Of a DNA stretch of 64,000 nt, positions 1-13,300 are shown in pieces. The position numbers were made by a program, and so were the translations under genes. The stretch is from Gordionus sp. m RMFG-2023 (taxonomy: Eukaryota; Nematomorpha; Gordioida; Chordodea; Parachordodidae): NCBI RefSeq assembly GCF_954871325.1, contig NC_088779.1, forward strand, positions 1,381,121 through 1,445,120. Reading direction: 5' to 3'. Position 1 is the first letter of the stretch. Each line of letters begins with the position of its first letter. The notes beneath the pieces are model-generated. The model did no database searches and was not told the origin of the DNA. It saw only the letters and a list, made by a program, of their open reading frames with translations.

Positions 1-3000
1 TTACAATTCCACTACCCTGGTTTTTGGTTTAAAATAAATGAACCAGAACCAACCCAACCAAATGGGTAGACCTAGTGGACCAAATCCATAGAACCGAGCA
101 CCGATCTGAGCACCACCCGAGTCGACCCGAGCACCAACTCAAAACCAAGTTATTATATTATTTTATTGTGAATATTTTACTCAATTATATTTTTATGCAT
201 AGAGGACGAATATTTCAATATTAGCATAGAAATAACCAGATTCCTTTTTTAAAAAAATCTTATAATCTTAAAATTAAAATTTAGGAGATGAGTAATTCAA
301 TTCCATATTAATTAAATAAAATTGATATCGAATTTGAAATGATTATCTTCTAAGGGAGAAATATTTATTATAAGAATTTATCGATTTTTAGATATGTGAT
401 TCATATATTATCAAAAAAATGAGGGTATTATATGTTTATTTAATTAATAACTTCTGGGATCTGCACTAAAGTTGTAAAAATTGGTCATTAGTCATCTCAG
501 GAGTTGGCTCGAGTTGCCCCAAGTTGGCTCGATTTTTATTATGAGCCGAAATGTATTTATTTGTTGTTTAACTCCAATTCGCTAAAGGATATTACAACCA
601 CGTGTATATCTTTTATAATTTAGATTTAATTTTAAGGGAGAATTTCGTTTAATACCAATATTTAAAAGCTATCCCCTATAATTTTTAAACTTATCCATTC
701 TCTCACTGGTGAATTGTAGGCAACCCTTTAAACTTAGTTATTAAATGAAGTGTTAACCTTATGATATGAATTAACAAATATTTAAGAATTTCTATCGATC
801 TTACTAGGCTATGATATCCTACCTCCAAACTTCCGTTTTTGGGTTATCATTCTCTCCATTACCCCACTTTCTAGAGTGTAATATCTAGGGCATAATGTTA
901 ATTTAATAAAATCTAGAATCTCAGCATTTCTCGAATTATCATGTTTTCAGCTTTGATAAATAACCCTTCAAGAATAACTAACCCCATTCCTCTTTACTAC
1001 TTTTCCATTAAAATTTATTATCAACGATTAATGTGAAGTTCCTAATTTTAATTTGTTTAGCAGAATCTAAAGCCCTGCAGTTACCCTTCTCCAATATATT
1101 ATGACCTAACTAAACCCTGTTAAACCTAACTAAACCCTGTTAAAATTTTGTAAATTTTATCAAATAATTAATGTTCATTTTATGAACACAGGTCATAAAT
1201 ATTGATGATAAGGATGTGTTAAACATGGATTATTATTTTATTATAATGGTTATTATATAGCGCAAATTTTTATATGTTGCATATTATTAATTTACATAAT
1301 TTATATTAACTTAATAGTTTCATTTAATTATTTAATAGTTTTATTTTATATATAAATGATAAATTTTTTATAATTGTTGAGTTAGATTATAGTTGAAATA
1401 TTTTATGAAATATATTTATTTAATAAAAGTTTTAAATCTTTTTGTTTTATCTTCCTTACTCCCTGCCAACCTTAACAGGATACATATAATATTTTACCTC
1501 CAAATTTATTTCGAAAGTCTAAAGAACTTAAAATTTCTTTATTTTAATTCACTTAATCAATTTTTTATTTATGATTCCTGAAAATGAAAATAGAAAAAAA
1601 GCAAGCTAGACCTGGTAAGAACAATATTATCTATTGAAAAATTAAAATAACATTTATAATTAAGTATAAGTATTTATTAAGGAAAATGTAAAAATATTTA
1701 ATGGTTTAAGCAAATCTATCAAATAAGAAGGATGATATTACATTAGAAAAAATTTTATTGAAGATTTATATGTTTCCATAAGAATTTTTCTATATAAATC
1801 TAGCCTAAACTAAATTTTTGTATGGCTATCTAGTGTTTTGTATATTCTAATAAGAGGCCTTTCTTAATGCTTACCATTAATTATTCTGAATTTCAAATTA
1901 TTAAATCATCATTTTGAAAAATTTAATTTTTATAGCTAAGGGTAGAAAAAGAGTTAACCCTAAATAAAGTATAATAGAAAATATATTATTTATTTTATAA
2001 TCAGTGAATGATAAAATATTTTTGGAATGTTGTTTTTGTATTATAATACTACATATTTGTACATGAATTTAAACTACTAAGCTAATTAATTGATAACATT
2101 ATTAAAAAAATTACATTTGGCTAAATCAATTAGAAACGAAAAAAATATTTTTTTATAAAGAAAATTTATGAATGCAATAAATTAGAGAAATTTTTAAATG
2201 ATAAATAAATTTCTATGAATTGTATCAAATATAACAACACACATTGATTACAGGTACCAGCAATTGAGTGATTCTTAAGAATAGCAAAGGTTGGGTTAAA
2301 TACTAAACATTTCTGGTTATATGATTAAAATTTTGAAATAATTTAAAATAGAAAATGTATTTGTAAATATAATTATTACAACTTTTATATAGTAAATCTT
2401 ATATCAATAACTATATTTTTCAATCACGTTTATTTTTTAAACATAATATCTAGAGAAATTTTTTTAACTGTCATTCAATTTTATTATAAAAGTAAACAGC
2501 ATTATTTATTTTTGAAAATATAACATAAAAAATATGAGGAAATTTGGTTTATTTTCGGACTGCAATGAAAAAATAGCTATACCGTTTCCAAGTAACGTTT
2601 ACAACACTAAAATAGCTTAATAAGTTTTATATAGAAATCTACTTTAAATATCGGAACTATTTTTACCCTCTACCCCTTTCTTTCACAACTTACGCATATG
2701 TGTTTAAAAATCAATCTCCTCATAAGTTCAGGTTAATCGAGATTGGCCCTGAATTGCTGGATCATCATAACCCTAAATTAAAGGTAGAGCTTTTGTTCTC
2801 CAACGAGGGGTGGGGATTCGTTCAAAGAATAGCCTATGCCAAAAGAATATATTAAGTTTGTTTTAATCAGAGAGTAATATTAGTATAACCCATTTTTTGT
2901 ATTGCATGTTAACTGCAAAAAAATGCCTAAATTATATTTCCCGCATTTTCAAGATGAAAATGGAGATCGTAGTTATCACATACTTTAGGATGTGAAAAAT

Positions 3001-6000
3001 TGCAAAATTCTATATCGGGTTGGACTGATATTCAATAGGTCGGCTCAGAGTTTGAAATTTTTTATTATTAAAAAAATATAATCCAAATATATGATGATTT
3101 CTCTTATAAAAATTATTACCACAAATATAAAATTGCAATATTTAATTAAAATATCATTGAGTAATTTTTGTTTTTTTGAAAATGATATAGATACTTTGTA
3201 ATAATAGTGGATCTTGTATATTTATGAAAAGACTAAAAACTTTGCTACTATTGAAGGATTATCATAATACAAACTTCAGATTCATGTATCGGAATATTTT
3301 CTGCTCTGCTTAATATAATGTAAAAAAAATGCATTAGCTTAGACGGTTTATTTTGTAAATTTTTTACAAATCTCAATATAAAAACAAATAAACAAAGGAA
3401 AGATTAAAATTATTTTAAAACATCTTAGATATAAATTACAAATTTCGTAATTAATGTAGGGGTTAACTAATATCTGATGTTGAACTAGTAGATAAAGACA
3501 TTTTTAAAGTAGATGCAGGATACTCGCTTGTCGTTATTATTTGGAGTCAATAAATACGTGTAATAAAGACTGAGTAAGCCAGGATTAGCTTTAAAAGTCA
3601 TCTTATACTTATCTCCTCATTATATAATATAATTATTCTATTTATTATTAAAAACAGAATTTAGAAAAAGAAGAATCCATATGAAACAATAAAATTATAT
3701 ATTAATTGTTATTTTCAAATCTTAACTGTCATAATTATGATGTAATTAATCATTAGATTTACTTAACAATTTTTAGATTATAGGGCATTTGGTATATTTG
3801 CTAAAATTGTGATTAATTAATATTTACATTCTATCGAATTTATGATAATAAATCTTCGGGAACATCATTATAACATTTTTAATCAAGATTATAAGGATAT
3901 TATGGTACTAGAATTGTGATTTATAAATATACATTATTCTTTCCAATTTATAATAAAACTTTGGGTTCAGCATCACAAACGAATATTTAGTATGTTAAGT
4001 ACTTTTTAAAAGTTTTTTTTAATAAAGATAAGTCAATAGTATTTTTAGATCCGATATATGTAAATATTTTTACCTAAAGTATTATATAAAATAAGAGTAA
4101 TAGAATTTATTCAGGTTAGTGGTATCGTTTATAGTAAAAAATTAAAAATACAGTAATAATTATAAGAGTTTTGGATATGAATTTTAAATATTTATAAGTA
4201 TAAAATGGTTAGTGGTAGAAAATACAGGTTAATATTTATATATAAATGGTTGATAAATTTATGGCGGCAGTAATCCAAACAAGAAAATCAAAAATCCGAC
4301 TTGTTTAAAACCTTAGGTACTTATTATCCTTAATCTCTGAGTAATATAATGAAGCAGTAACACACGAGAGCTTTTAAAATTGTTATTCAAAAAAACTTAT
4401 GTGACCAGGTTTTCAGTAGACCTTTATAATGCTAAATAATGTTTTACATAATGAAAATGTATTTTTACTAAATAGGTAACTGATAAAAAAAAATTTGAAG
4501 GCAACCAACCCAGCATCAATAATATTTATCGCCAAAATTTTTATCGAAACTTTTATATCGAATGTTATTTATAGAGAAGAAATTGAGAAAAGGTAATATT
4601 TCTAAACCAATTTCGAGAATTGTTTCCCCGAAACATTCACTGAGAAAATATCGCTAATCTTTTACCGCTAATTTATTTATGCGAAACTGAACAGAGAACA
4701 CTTTAGAGTAAATACATTTCAGCGAAACCTTTATTAGCAAAACTTTAATTGCGAACGCATTATAGTGAGTTTATTTTTATCGCGAATGCTTATGCGCGAA
4801 ATTGCGAAAGAATTACTGCGAATCAATGAATATATTGCGATGCATTAATCAAAAGACATATTTAATTATAATTTACCCACATTGATTCTTAAATCATAAG
4901 CGCCAATTGTCTATTTAAGTAAGTAAGAGTTGGCTTAAATGTGTTTTTTATCTAACATAGATTGAAATTTTTTTTTTATAATATATGCTTAAAATTTTTT
5001 TCCATTACATGGAATCAAATATAACGCTAAATTTTCACTGATTTCTTTAAAAAAAAATCCTATACCATTGCTAAATAAAAATTTCAATTTTCTCAAAAAA
5101 ATTTTTTTATTATTGTTTGTTCTGGCAAAATATTTTTAATGAGTTTCTTTATGTATAAATGAAATAAAGACAATCTTATTTTTTTTAAATATCTCATTTC
5201 TATAGTAAATTGTTATTCCTTTTTTCTGAATCCCGGCAGCTTAAACGTATTGTTTGCAAATTATAATTTTAATGGAACCGATATGATAAGGCCTTTATTT
5301 CTGAGAGTAAGCTAAATTACAAGAAGAAAAAAAATTATCCATTTAAATTTTTAATTTTTTTTATATTTGAAGAGCAGTTTCTAATAGTCAAACGATATCT
5401 CGGCTAATTCCCATCAAAGTTTTTTTTACATATTTGTGAATTTTTCTAAATATATCTCGAAGATTGTATGCCATAGATGATCCACAAAAAGAAAAAAATA
5501 ATGGAAATCTAACATATAATCTCCAAAATCTATGAGTGATCGTTTTCCTATCTTATCAATTTAAATGTATCAATTTACTTTCTTATCTTCTTAATATTAT
5601 AAAATTGAGGGCGACTTAGATTTTTGTAACCTCGGTCAATCCGGCCCGACCAAATAGAAGTCCGGAATCCGTTTTAAATTTAAATTTGACTTCGGAAATG
5701 AAAAGTTTTTTTTTGGCAGCAGAGAGATTTAAACCCTTACTTTCTACTTCCGGAGACCAAGTTTCTCCCTATGAACCATCACGCATAATAAAATAACAAC
5801 AATATATTTATTATATAGGAAACAAATACAATGCCTATTTATTGGTTTACTTTCCTTCCAATATTATTCGGGTTTTTTTTTACCCATTCAATATATCTGC
5901 TTACGTTACATGATACCATTTTTTATAATTGGGTTAATTTTCTTTCAATGTTATTGTAACTTTTTTCTAAACAATGATTTGTTTGCTTAATCACATCTCT

Positions 6001-7280
6001 TTCATTATTTGATATTTTTATGGTTATTATACATTTTGTGAGTATTTTATTTGTTTTTGGTAATTATTTTATGTGCATTTATATTAACATTAATAAATTT
6101 TTTGTTATTTATTTTTTTTTGCACATAATTTATTTGTAATTTTAAATTGATATTTTGGCAGAAGCCAGCAATCGGTTGATGTTTAGACAAGAGTAATATT
6201 TATTTTAGGCTTAGATTTTTTCGCCTAAATGTCAACGAATGAATTATGTATCACTCTTTAAATGCGAGATGAAGTTCGCAAGAAGAATGGAAAAGAAAAT
6301 TTCTCTCGTTATGCAAGTTTAACTCGAGAAATAAAATGCTTTTTTTGTTATCACATATTATCTTAAAAATATTATTAATTTTACCCAAATAAAAATTTAC
6401 GAAAACTAAAACAACTCCTCTAGAAGAATAACTTAAAACAAAATATACCCTTTCCTCTTTATTAAAATATCTATTAATTTAAAAAAATATTTTTTGGATT
6501 TTATAAACTTTACTTTTGTTACTAAAAGCTATTTATTATTAAAAAATTTAATAAATAAATTAAGCTTTTCCTTATTTTACAACGCAATTATTTTGTAAAA
6601 TATACCAAAATAAAACTTTGTATTAAATTCGAGAATAAATCGTAAACTATAATACTTTGCCTCTGACCTGTAACTATCTTAGTTAAGATGATAAGTTTTT
6701 TGAATGTCTAAGGTAAAATTATATAAAAAATAAATAGCTATGCTTAATTAAATATATAAAAAATTTTTCAATATGTTTATAAAATTGTATATTCAAAAAG
6801 TTTACAAATGCCTCGCAGTGCTCTTTTGTGAAAATTTGGAAGGGGAATTACTGTTACCTCCTTATATTCAGAGACATTAGCTTGCCCCTGAGAGCCTTTT
6901 CTACCACCCCCTGGGTTTTTAAATTATTTATCTATAGAAAAATTTGTGTGAACTTACTCCCCTTATAAGATATATCGAGAAAATGACTTAACCCCCCCCC
7001 CCTCCCATTAACACTGGAATTTTAAAAGTAAAAAAATAAAACGTAACAAAAAATATTACTTAGAATAAGGCTTAATCATGAAATCAGGGAAATAATTTCT
7101 TGGGTTTTAAATTTATCGATTTATATATCTTATGCTTATTATATATTTGAGAGTAGACAAAGTAAATAGAATAAATATAGTAAAAATTTAGATAAACTTC
7201 TTATCAGCGATCCAGATGCCATATGTTATAAAATGTTCAAATTTTTTTGTTAAATCAGCATGATCATAACCTTTGCTTCT
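1..7280. other. AT-rich intergenic region upstream of the UBASH3-like gene
   Basis: I find no exon that I can support here. The stretch is AT-rich with many homopolymer runs and stop codons in all frames. A C/G-richer patch at about 1-145, and a shorter one near 480-545, carry GAGTCGACCCGAGC-like words and look like decayed ends of a dispersed repeat. A poly-C run lies at about 6990-7001. The promoter of the downstream gene should lie in the last kilobase, but nothing is distinctive enough to mark it. Confidence 0.5.
4500..4860. repeat. degenerate GCGAAA-type simple-sequence repeat
   Basis: Words such as GCGAAAC, TCGAAAC and GCGAAT, each followed by a T/A-rich spacer such as TTTTAT, recur irregularly about every 15-30 bases through this stretch. 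It looks like an old, heavily mutated minisatellite. No coding potential is seen. Confidence 0.45.
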
Positions 7281-7302
7281 AGTTATTATATACATAAAAA
7301 AA

Positions 7303-10300
7303 ATGGATTCTATTCTTCAACAATTGATTAATATTGGATTTTCAAAAGAAATAAGGTTATAATATAAATAAAATATTCAAATATATTTTAAACATGTTAA
7401 ATAACTAATAAAATTGGAATTTTTATTTATAATTTTACAATAGCTTGAAGAGCATTGCCATAAATGGAAAGAATGACCTATCTAAGTTGATTAATTGGTA
7501 ATCTACATAATAAAAATTTTATGTTCTTCTTGTAATAAATAGGATTGTGTCTCATAATCAAGACCCCTTATTAAAGAAAGATGAAGATCTAAATTATATA
7601 GTTTTGTTATCATTTTCTCCTAACTGTTGTACAAGTAATTACCTGGTTAAACAAATTTATGACTATCTAGTCAATCATTTGAATGTTTATCCATCAACAT
7701 GTGATTATTATTTTTCAATTCCTTTGACTCCAATGTTTACGGTTTAATATATATTATTCAATTTCATTATATATTTTGATTTTCATAATTATACTATATT
7801 TTCTTTATCTTAAAATTTTTTTTTGGAGGGGGGGATAATTTATATATATGTTTTTACATTTATTTTATGGCCATTACTTGTATACAAATCTAAGGGTTTG
7901 TACTGGTTCAACTCTTTACTAAATAGTCTAAAATAATAGCAAAAAATAAATAAAATGCCACTAAATACTTAAAATAAACCAAATTAAGGGGTGTCCTAGT
8001 TCAAAAGCTGTTTAGCCTGGCCTACAAAAAAAAATAAGTTGAACCAGATCACTCCTTCATACTATTGTTAAATTTTTGAATATATATATATATATTCAAC
8101 TCAGTTTATATATGATAAGTTTAAAATTTCTTTTGGGAGTGGGAAGGGTTGAGGATTGAATCTCTACCAAGTTTTTTCTCTCATAAAGACACTGTAAGAT
8201 TATTGTATAGGAACCACTAATAGCTATATTCTTGAAATATGTATTTTTAAAAAACGTATTTTTTTAAATTTTTTACAGTATTATTTTCATAAATCTACAG
8301 ATTGGATTTTAACATGAACACCTTTGTTTAAGGTGTTTAATCCAATTTTTTAAAGCAAATGTTTGTGCAATTATCTGCTTATCCAACATGAATAGTGATA
8401 TTACTGGGGAATAAGAATAATAAAGAAAATAGAAAATAATATAGCAAGGAAATTAATTTTTTTAAAATTATATTAGATAGATTTATTTTAATCAATTTAA
8501 TTTATATTTAAACATATATAAATTAATATAAAAAATGTAAAATATATATTTTTTAAATTGATTAGGGTGCATGGAAGGGTTATATAAATGTGCAATGCAT
8601 ACACTTAATCAAACATCATGTTTGCCTAATGTAGGTTCTCTATATACCATTACACATACTATAAACACATTTGCGACAACAGCAGGTAAAATGGATGGAG
8701 TTTTTAAGTAACTCCTTTCCCACATACACCATATTACCACATGTCTGTCTCTGCGATCCAATCTAAATCTTCTCCTCCAGACATTACCTTTATCTTTTTT
8801 CTATATTAATTTTAAATTCCTTCTCTTCCATAACCCTCCTCCATCTTCAAATCAATCTTACCTTGCATTATCAATACTAAGTTTCATTTACTTATAAAAT
8901 ATCCTACATATATATATACAGGAAACACAAAATGGAGTGTCATCAGAAGATTCGTTTAAAATATATTTTAATGAATGAATCAACGGTTTAACCCTATATT
9001 CCACAGTCAGCGGGAATTAGAGGCGAATTATACAAAATATTCTGTATTTTTATATTTCTCCACTGCAAATTCGCGCCAACTGGGAACGAGGGTTTAAGTA
9101 AGTAGTTTCTTTGGTTTTCTATTCGCTATCTAAGTTTTTTACATTTATCCTATTTAATGCTATGTATTTTTTTCTCACTATTTTTATATCTCGTGAACGA
9201 AACTGACCAATCCTAAGTCGTTTTTTTATATATCTTTTAGGTATCGACTAAGAACATAAACATTTTACTGGAAGTTTTTGATCAATCATCCACCGTGATC
9301 CAAAGATTGAAAAGGACTCACCTATCCTTGACCCCTTACATGAACGAATACATGATCGGTTGCGCTCTCAGCAAAGACTTTCAGGAGATTATTCAAGAAT
9401 TCTCGCTCAAACTGATCGATTTATTAAAGAGCAAAAGTGATTTCTCTTCTTAATATTGAAATTAAATAATTTCGAGACTAACTTGTTTGAATTGAGGCTG
9501 TCTTCTTATTTTTAATTAATATCCGACGATTCAAAATTTTAAATAAGTTCTCAATAAAAAAAATAGGATTTGTCTTTTGCAAATTGCAATTATCGTCTGC
9601 CTTCTTATTTTCTTTTAATTTTCTAAAATATATCCCTTTTTTTTCAGGAGAATAAGTAAGTTTATTTATTACAAAGCGTAGCGAACCTATTTGCGTTTTT
9701 TATGATGGTTGCTAACGCCCGAACGGTAATTTTTATACCAATGTGCGCGAGGCCATTTGAAATGCATTATTAGCGCTTGCAACGCATGCGCACTTCAATG
9801 TTATTTCGGCTATAATTTTAGTCGGGCCGTTTTTTAAAAAAATCGACCTTAATCGAACAACACTGGTTCCCCTCGCTAGTTAAATAATTATTTATAGAAT
9901 TTTTAAATTTAATTTATCTTATAAAATATGACTAAATAGATATACTCAAAACCATAACTCCCGTTCCGCTTTACTCCTTATTGTGGGACAGATCGTGCTC
10001 CCCGATAAGTCAAGACAAACTCGTCTTCCCAATCCTAGCTTCGGTTGATCCGGATTTACTATCCGATCCCGAAAAGCGGGTAGACTCTTCCAATATGGCC
10101 GCTAGTCCGAATACTCCTCCACCACCACATTTTACGCCGCTCCAACAACTGCTGGAGAATAAAATGGACAACACGAAATTCCAGGAATTGTCCAATAAGC
10201 TTAAGGGTTTGCTCAACACCTACTGTTATCCCCAAGGGCTCTTCCCTGTCGATAAAAATGGCGATAATGAGTTAGATTGCTTATCACCTGACGCCTTCAG

Positions 10301-13300
10301 TATAAATCTACTTTCCATCGACGACACACTCAATCAGTGCCAAGTTAAGATTCAAACTTTATATGTTTTTTTTTATATTTCTTAGATTCCTTTTGTAAGA
10401 AATAAAATCATGTGATATTTTATTCAACACAAAATAAAATGATTGGGTTTTTCTTTAAAAATTTTATTTTATACGCTATACATTTATCCAGATATTTAGA
10501 TCACTGGTCACCCCGGCTAAGGAACACGAAAACTCGGCCTCGTTCAAGCCGGTTAACGATATTTCTCGAATAGATATTCGCTCCCTGACTGGTAGCCCTA
10601 AATGCAGTTCGGTCTACGCGGTTCACAACGTCAATCTTTTTGATGTGAGTTTAAATTTTTACCCCCCCCCCCTTCGCCACCCCAATTCACACAAGTTTAT
10701 CGTCTGCTTGCCAATAATTTGTTCTTTGTTTATCGGGGAACAATTATGGGACAAAAACGAGAGAAAAAGGAAGATAGATATATTTAAAAAAAAAAAATTC
10801 ATATACTGATAATTAAATTTGTTACAAAATCCTGATAGGAATATTTAATAATCAGCTGATCTAAATCCGTGACTGGTTTATAAAAAAAATCAATATTCCC
10901 AGTTCCCACCCCTGATTTTATTATTAGGGTCTGTAATTAGTTTATCTTTTTTTGCCACGTCGCCTAAGGGTTAAAGCGAACCCTTAATGGGTCGCCTTAT
11001 TTATTTACTGAGCCATACTTGTGTTCTTATTATTTTCATTTAAACGTAACTAGGACGACGACGAACTTTTATGCGTACCTGCTACCATTCCTCGAAGCGA
11101 GTCGGATTCTCTGCTCGTTAAAATCGGCGGGATCGTCAAAGTTTTGTCTAGCGGCGAAGTTAGCCAGGAATTGCGCGTGGATGATGCCATTTTGGCGGGA
11201 ACTCGCTCCTCCGGAGAACGGAAATCGAGGGCGTTGATCTCCAGCAAATCCCAATCCGTCAAAGCCATATCCCACAAAACGGGACTTTACAGAACTGTTC
11301 ATACGGAATGGCTGCGTAAAGTGCCCAAGATATGTGCTTGGAATGTTATAGAGTAAGTGGATAAAAAAATTTTTTAAAAAAAGAATTGCTCCTATCTGAA
11401 TGAAGTTGATTCTCGAATATAGATCTTATAGAAAATATATATAATAATACGTATAAAATATTTGCTAAAAATATTTATTTCGCGAGTTATATTTATATTA
11501 TTTAATTTTAAATAAGTACAATCTACCTTTGTCTTCCTCCGGAAAACGTGGCTACATCTAACGGGGTCGAAAACTATTCTCAAGTAGACGGGGCTCCTTC
11601 TAGGAGAAATAGGATCTTGTCGAAGATAGACTTCTACAGGATGTTTACCAAATACCAGGATTTCTCTAGGTCTATTCCCGAAGAACTATCGGAATGGTGG
11701 AACGTGGCTAAGGTATGTATGATAATTATAATTATTCTGTTCCGAAGTTTTTAGGATATTATTATTCTTGATTTAAAATTTAAAAATTAATTTCTTTATA
11801 TCAAATATTTTATTCGTAAAATTCTAATTTATTAAAAATATTTATTTAAAAAAAACAAAGAATGTAGAATATAAATATCATATTCTTATAGATAAATTAT
11901 CATTTTTCTTAATTAGAAAATAATAATATTTTAGTATATAATATTTTCAACCAATCACGTTGCGGCATCAATGTGATTGACAACTTTTATATAAATATAT
12001 ACAATTCTGGCACGGTGATGTATTAAGTGGCTAACTAATTTTCCGCATTTGAATTTGTGTAACAGAAGCTGCTAAAGAACCACCAGTTCGTTTTTGCTAA
12101 CGAAAATCTTATAGTGGAAAAAAAATAAAAAAATACTGCCATTTTTAAATATGGGGGAAACTAAAATGGCGCATATCTGTTGTCTCACTTGCGATAACTT
12201 CTAATAAAAAAAACGTATTTATAATTTTAATTGACAAATTCAAATTTAATTATCTAAACATGATACCAAAAGAATATAAATAAATGTTGGGGTAAAAAAA
12301 AATTAAAATTTTTATATTTATTTTTTTTAGATAAATTGGAAAAAAATAACTATTAGTTTTATGTTCCTAGTCGGAGTTTAAAAAAAATGCTCTTCCAAAA
12401 ATGCAAATCTCTTTAAGAGATTTTGGAAAAGAAGATTTTATGAGAACGCTTCAAAAAAAAGGATTTTTGATCGAATTTTATCCTAAAAATTCCAAATTTT
12501 ATTTTGCAAAAAAACCTTTTTGATCTTCTTGAAAGGAAAAAAAATCTTCGCAATTTTATGATCTGAAGATTAATTATTATTAATTTTTTTTTAAAATCAA
12601 ATTTTGGTTTTAGTTGAGCCGAGTCGGGAAAATCTTTATTGTCGCGCTAATCGGGTAGTAAAAATTGGTCAACAGCTGGTCTGTCACGTTGACAATAAAT
12701 ATAAATGTTTACTTCTAAATAGTGCTGTAAACATTTCTAAAATAATCAAACGCGTTCAACGTTCATTGGACAAAAAAAGAGAAGCTTTTACGTGGATGAA
12801 CGCGTTTAACGTTCGTTTAAAATTTTATGAAAATTTTTTTAAAATATAAATTTAATTTAATATAAATAAATATTAGCCATGTTAAATAAATAATATAGTT
12901 TTATTTGATTATGGTGAATAAAAAGATATTTATATTGATAAAAAATTTATTAATTTTTAATAACAATTGTTTTTCAAATTTTTTTAATTGATAGACAAGG
13001 AACGCTTGGCAGTTAATACGGCATTGGCTATACTAAAAACGCGCTCTACAAGGGCAGATGAGGATATTGTGGTATTAATAAACAACTATTCTCACGCGAG
13101 CAATTTATTAAAAACATTTATTGTTTTGTCCTTTAATAACGCTATAAGTTAATTTTTTTATGGTTCATTCTGTGGAAGTTTTATCCATGGCCATTGAAAC
13201 TTGAATACTGTATGTATAATTGCAGAAAGAACATATTGATCTTCATATATATGTTCAAATCTTTGGAAAAAATAAAATATATGTAATTAATTTGATAGTG

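Noticed and set aside
1393-1581. 62-codon open frame rich in Phe, Ile, Leu and Asn
   Set aside because: Composition is what AT-rich noncoding DNA gives by chance; no splice context or similarity.
9648-9662. 8-nt microexon between a TTTTTTTTCAG acceptor and a GTAAGT donor in UBASH3 intron 4
   Set aside because: In the phase left by exon 4 it would create a stop codon, whereas joining exon 4 directly to 10039 keeps the frame and matches homologues (SKT).
11050-11302. two minus-strand frames opposite UBASH3 exon 7
   Set aside because: Shadows of a GC-richer exon whose + strand frame fits the gene phase on both sides.
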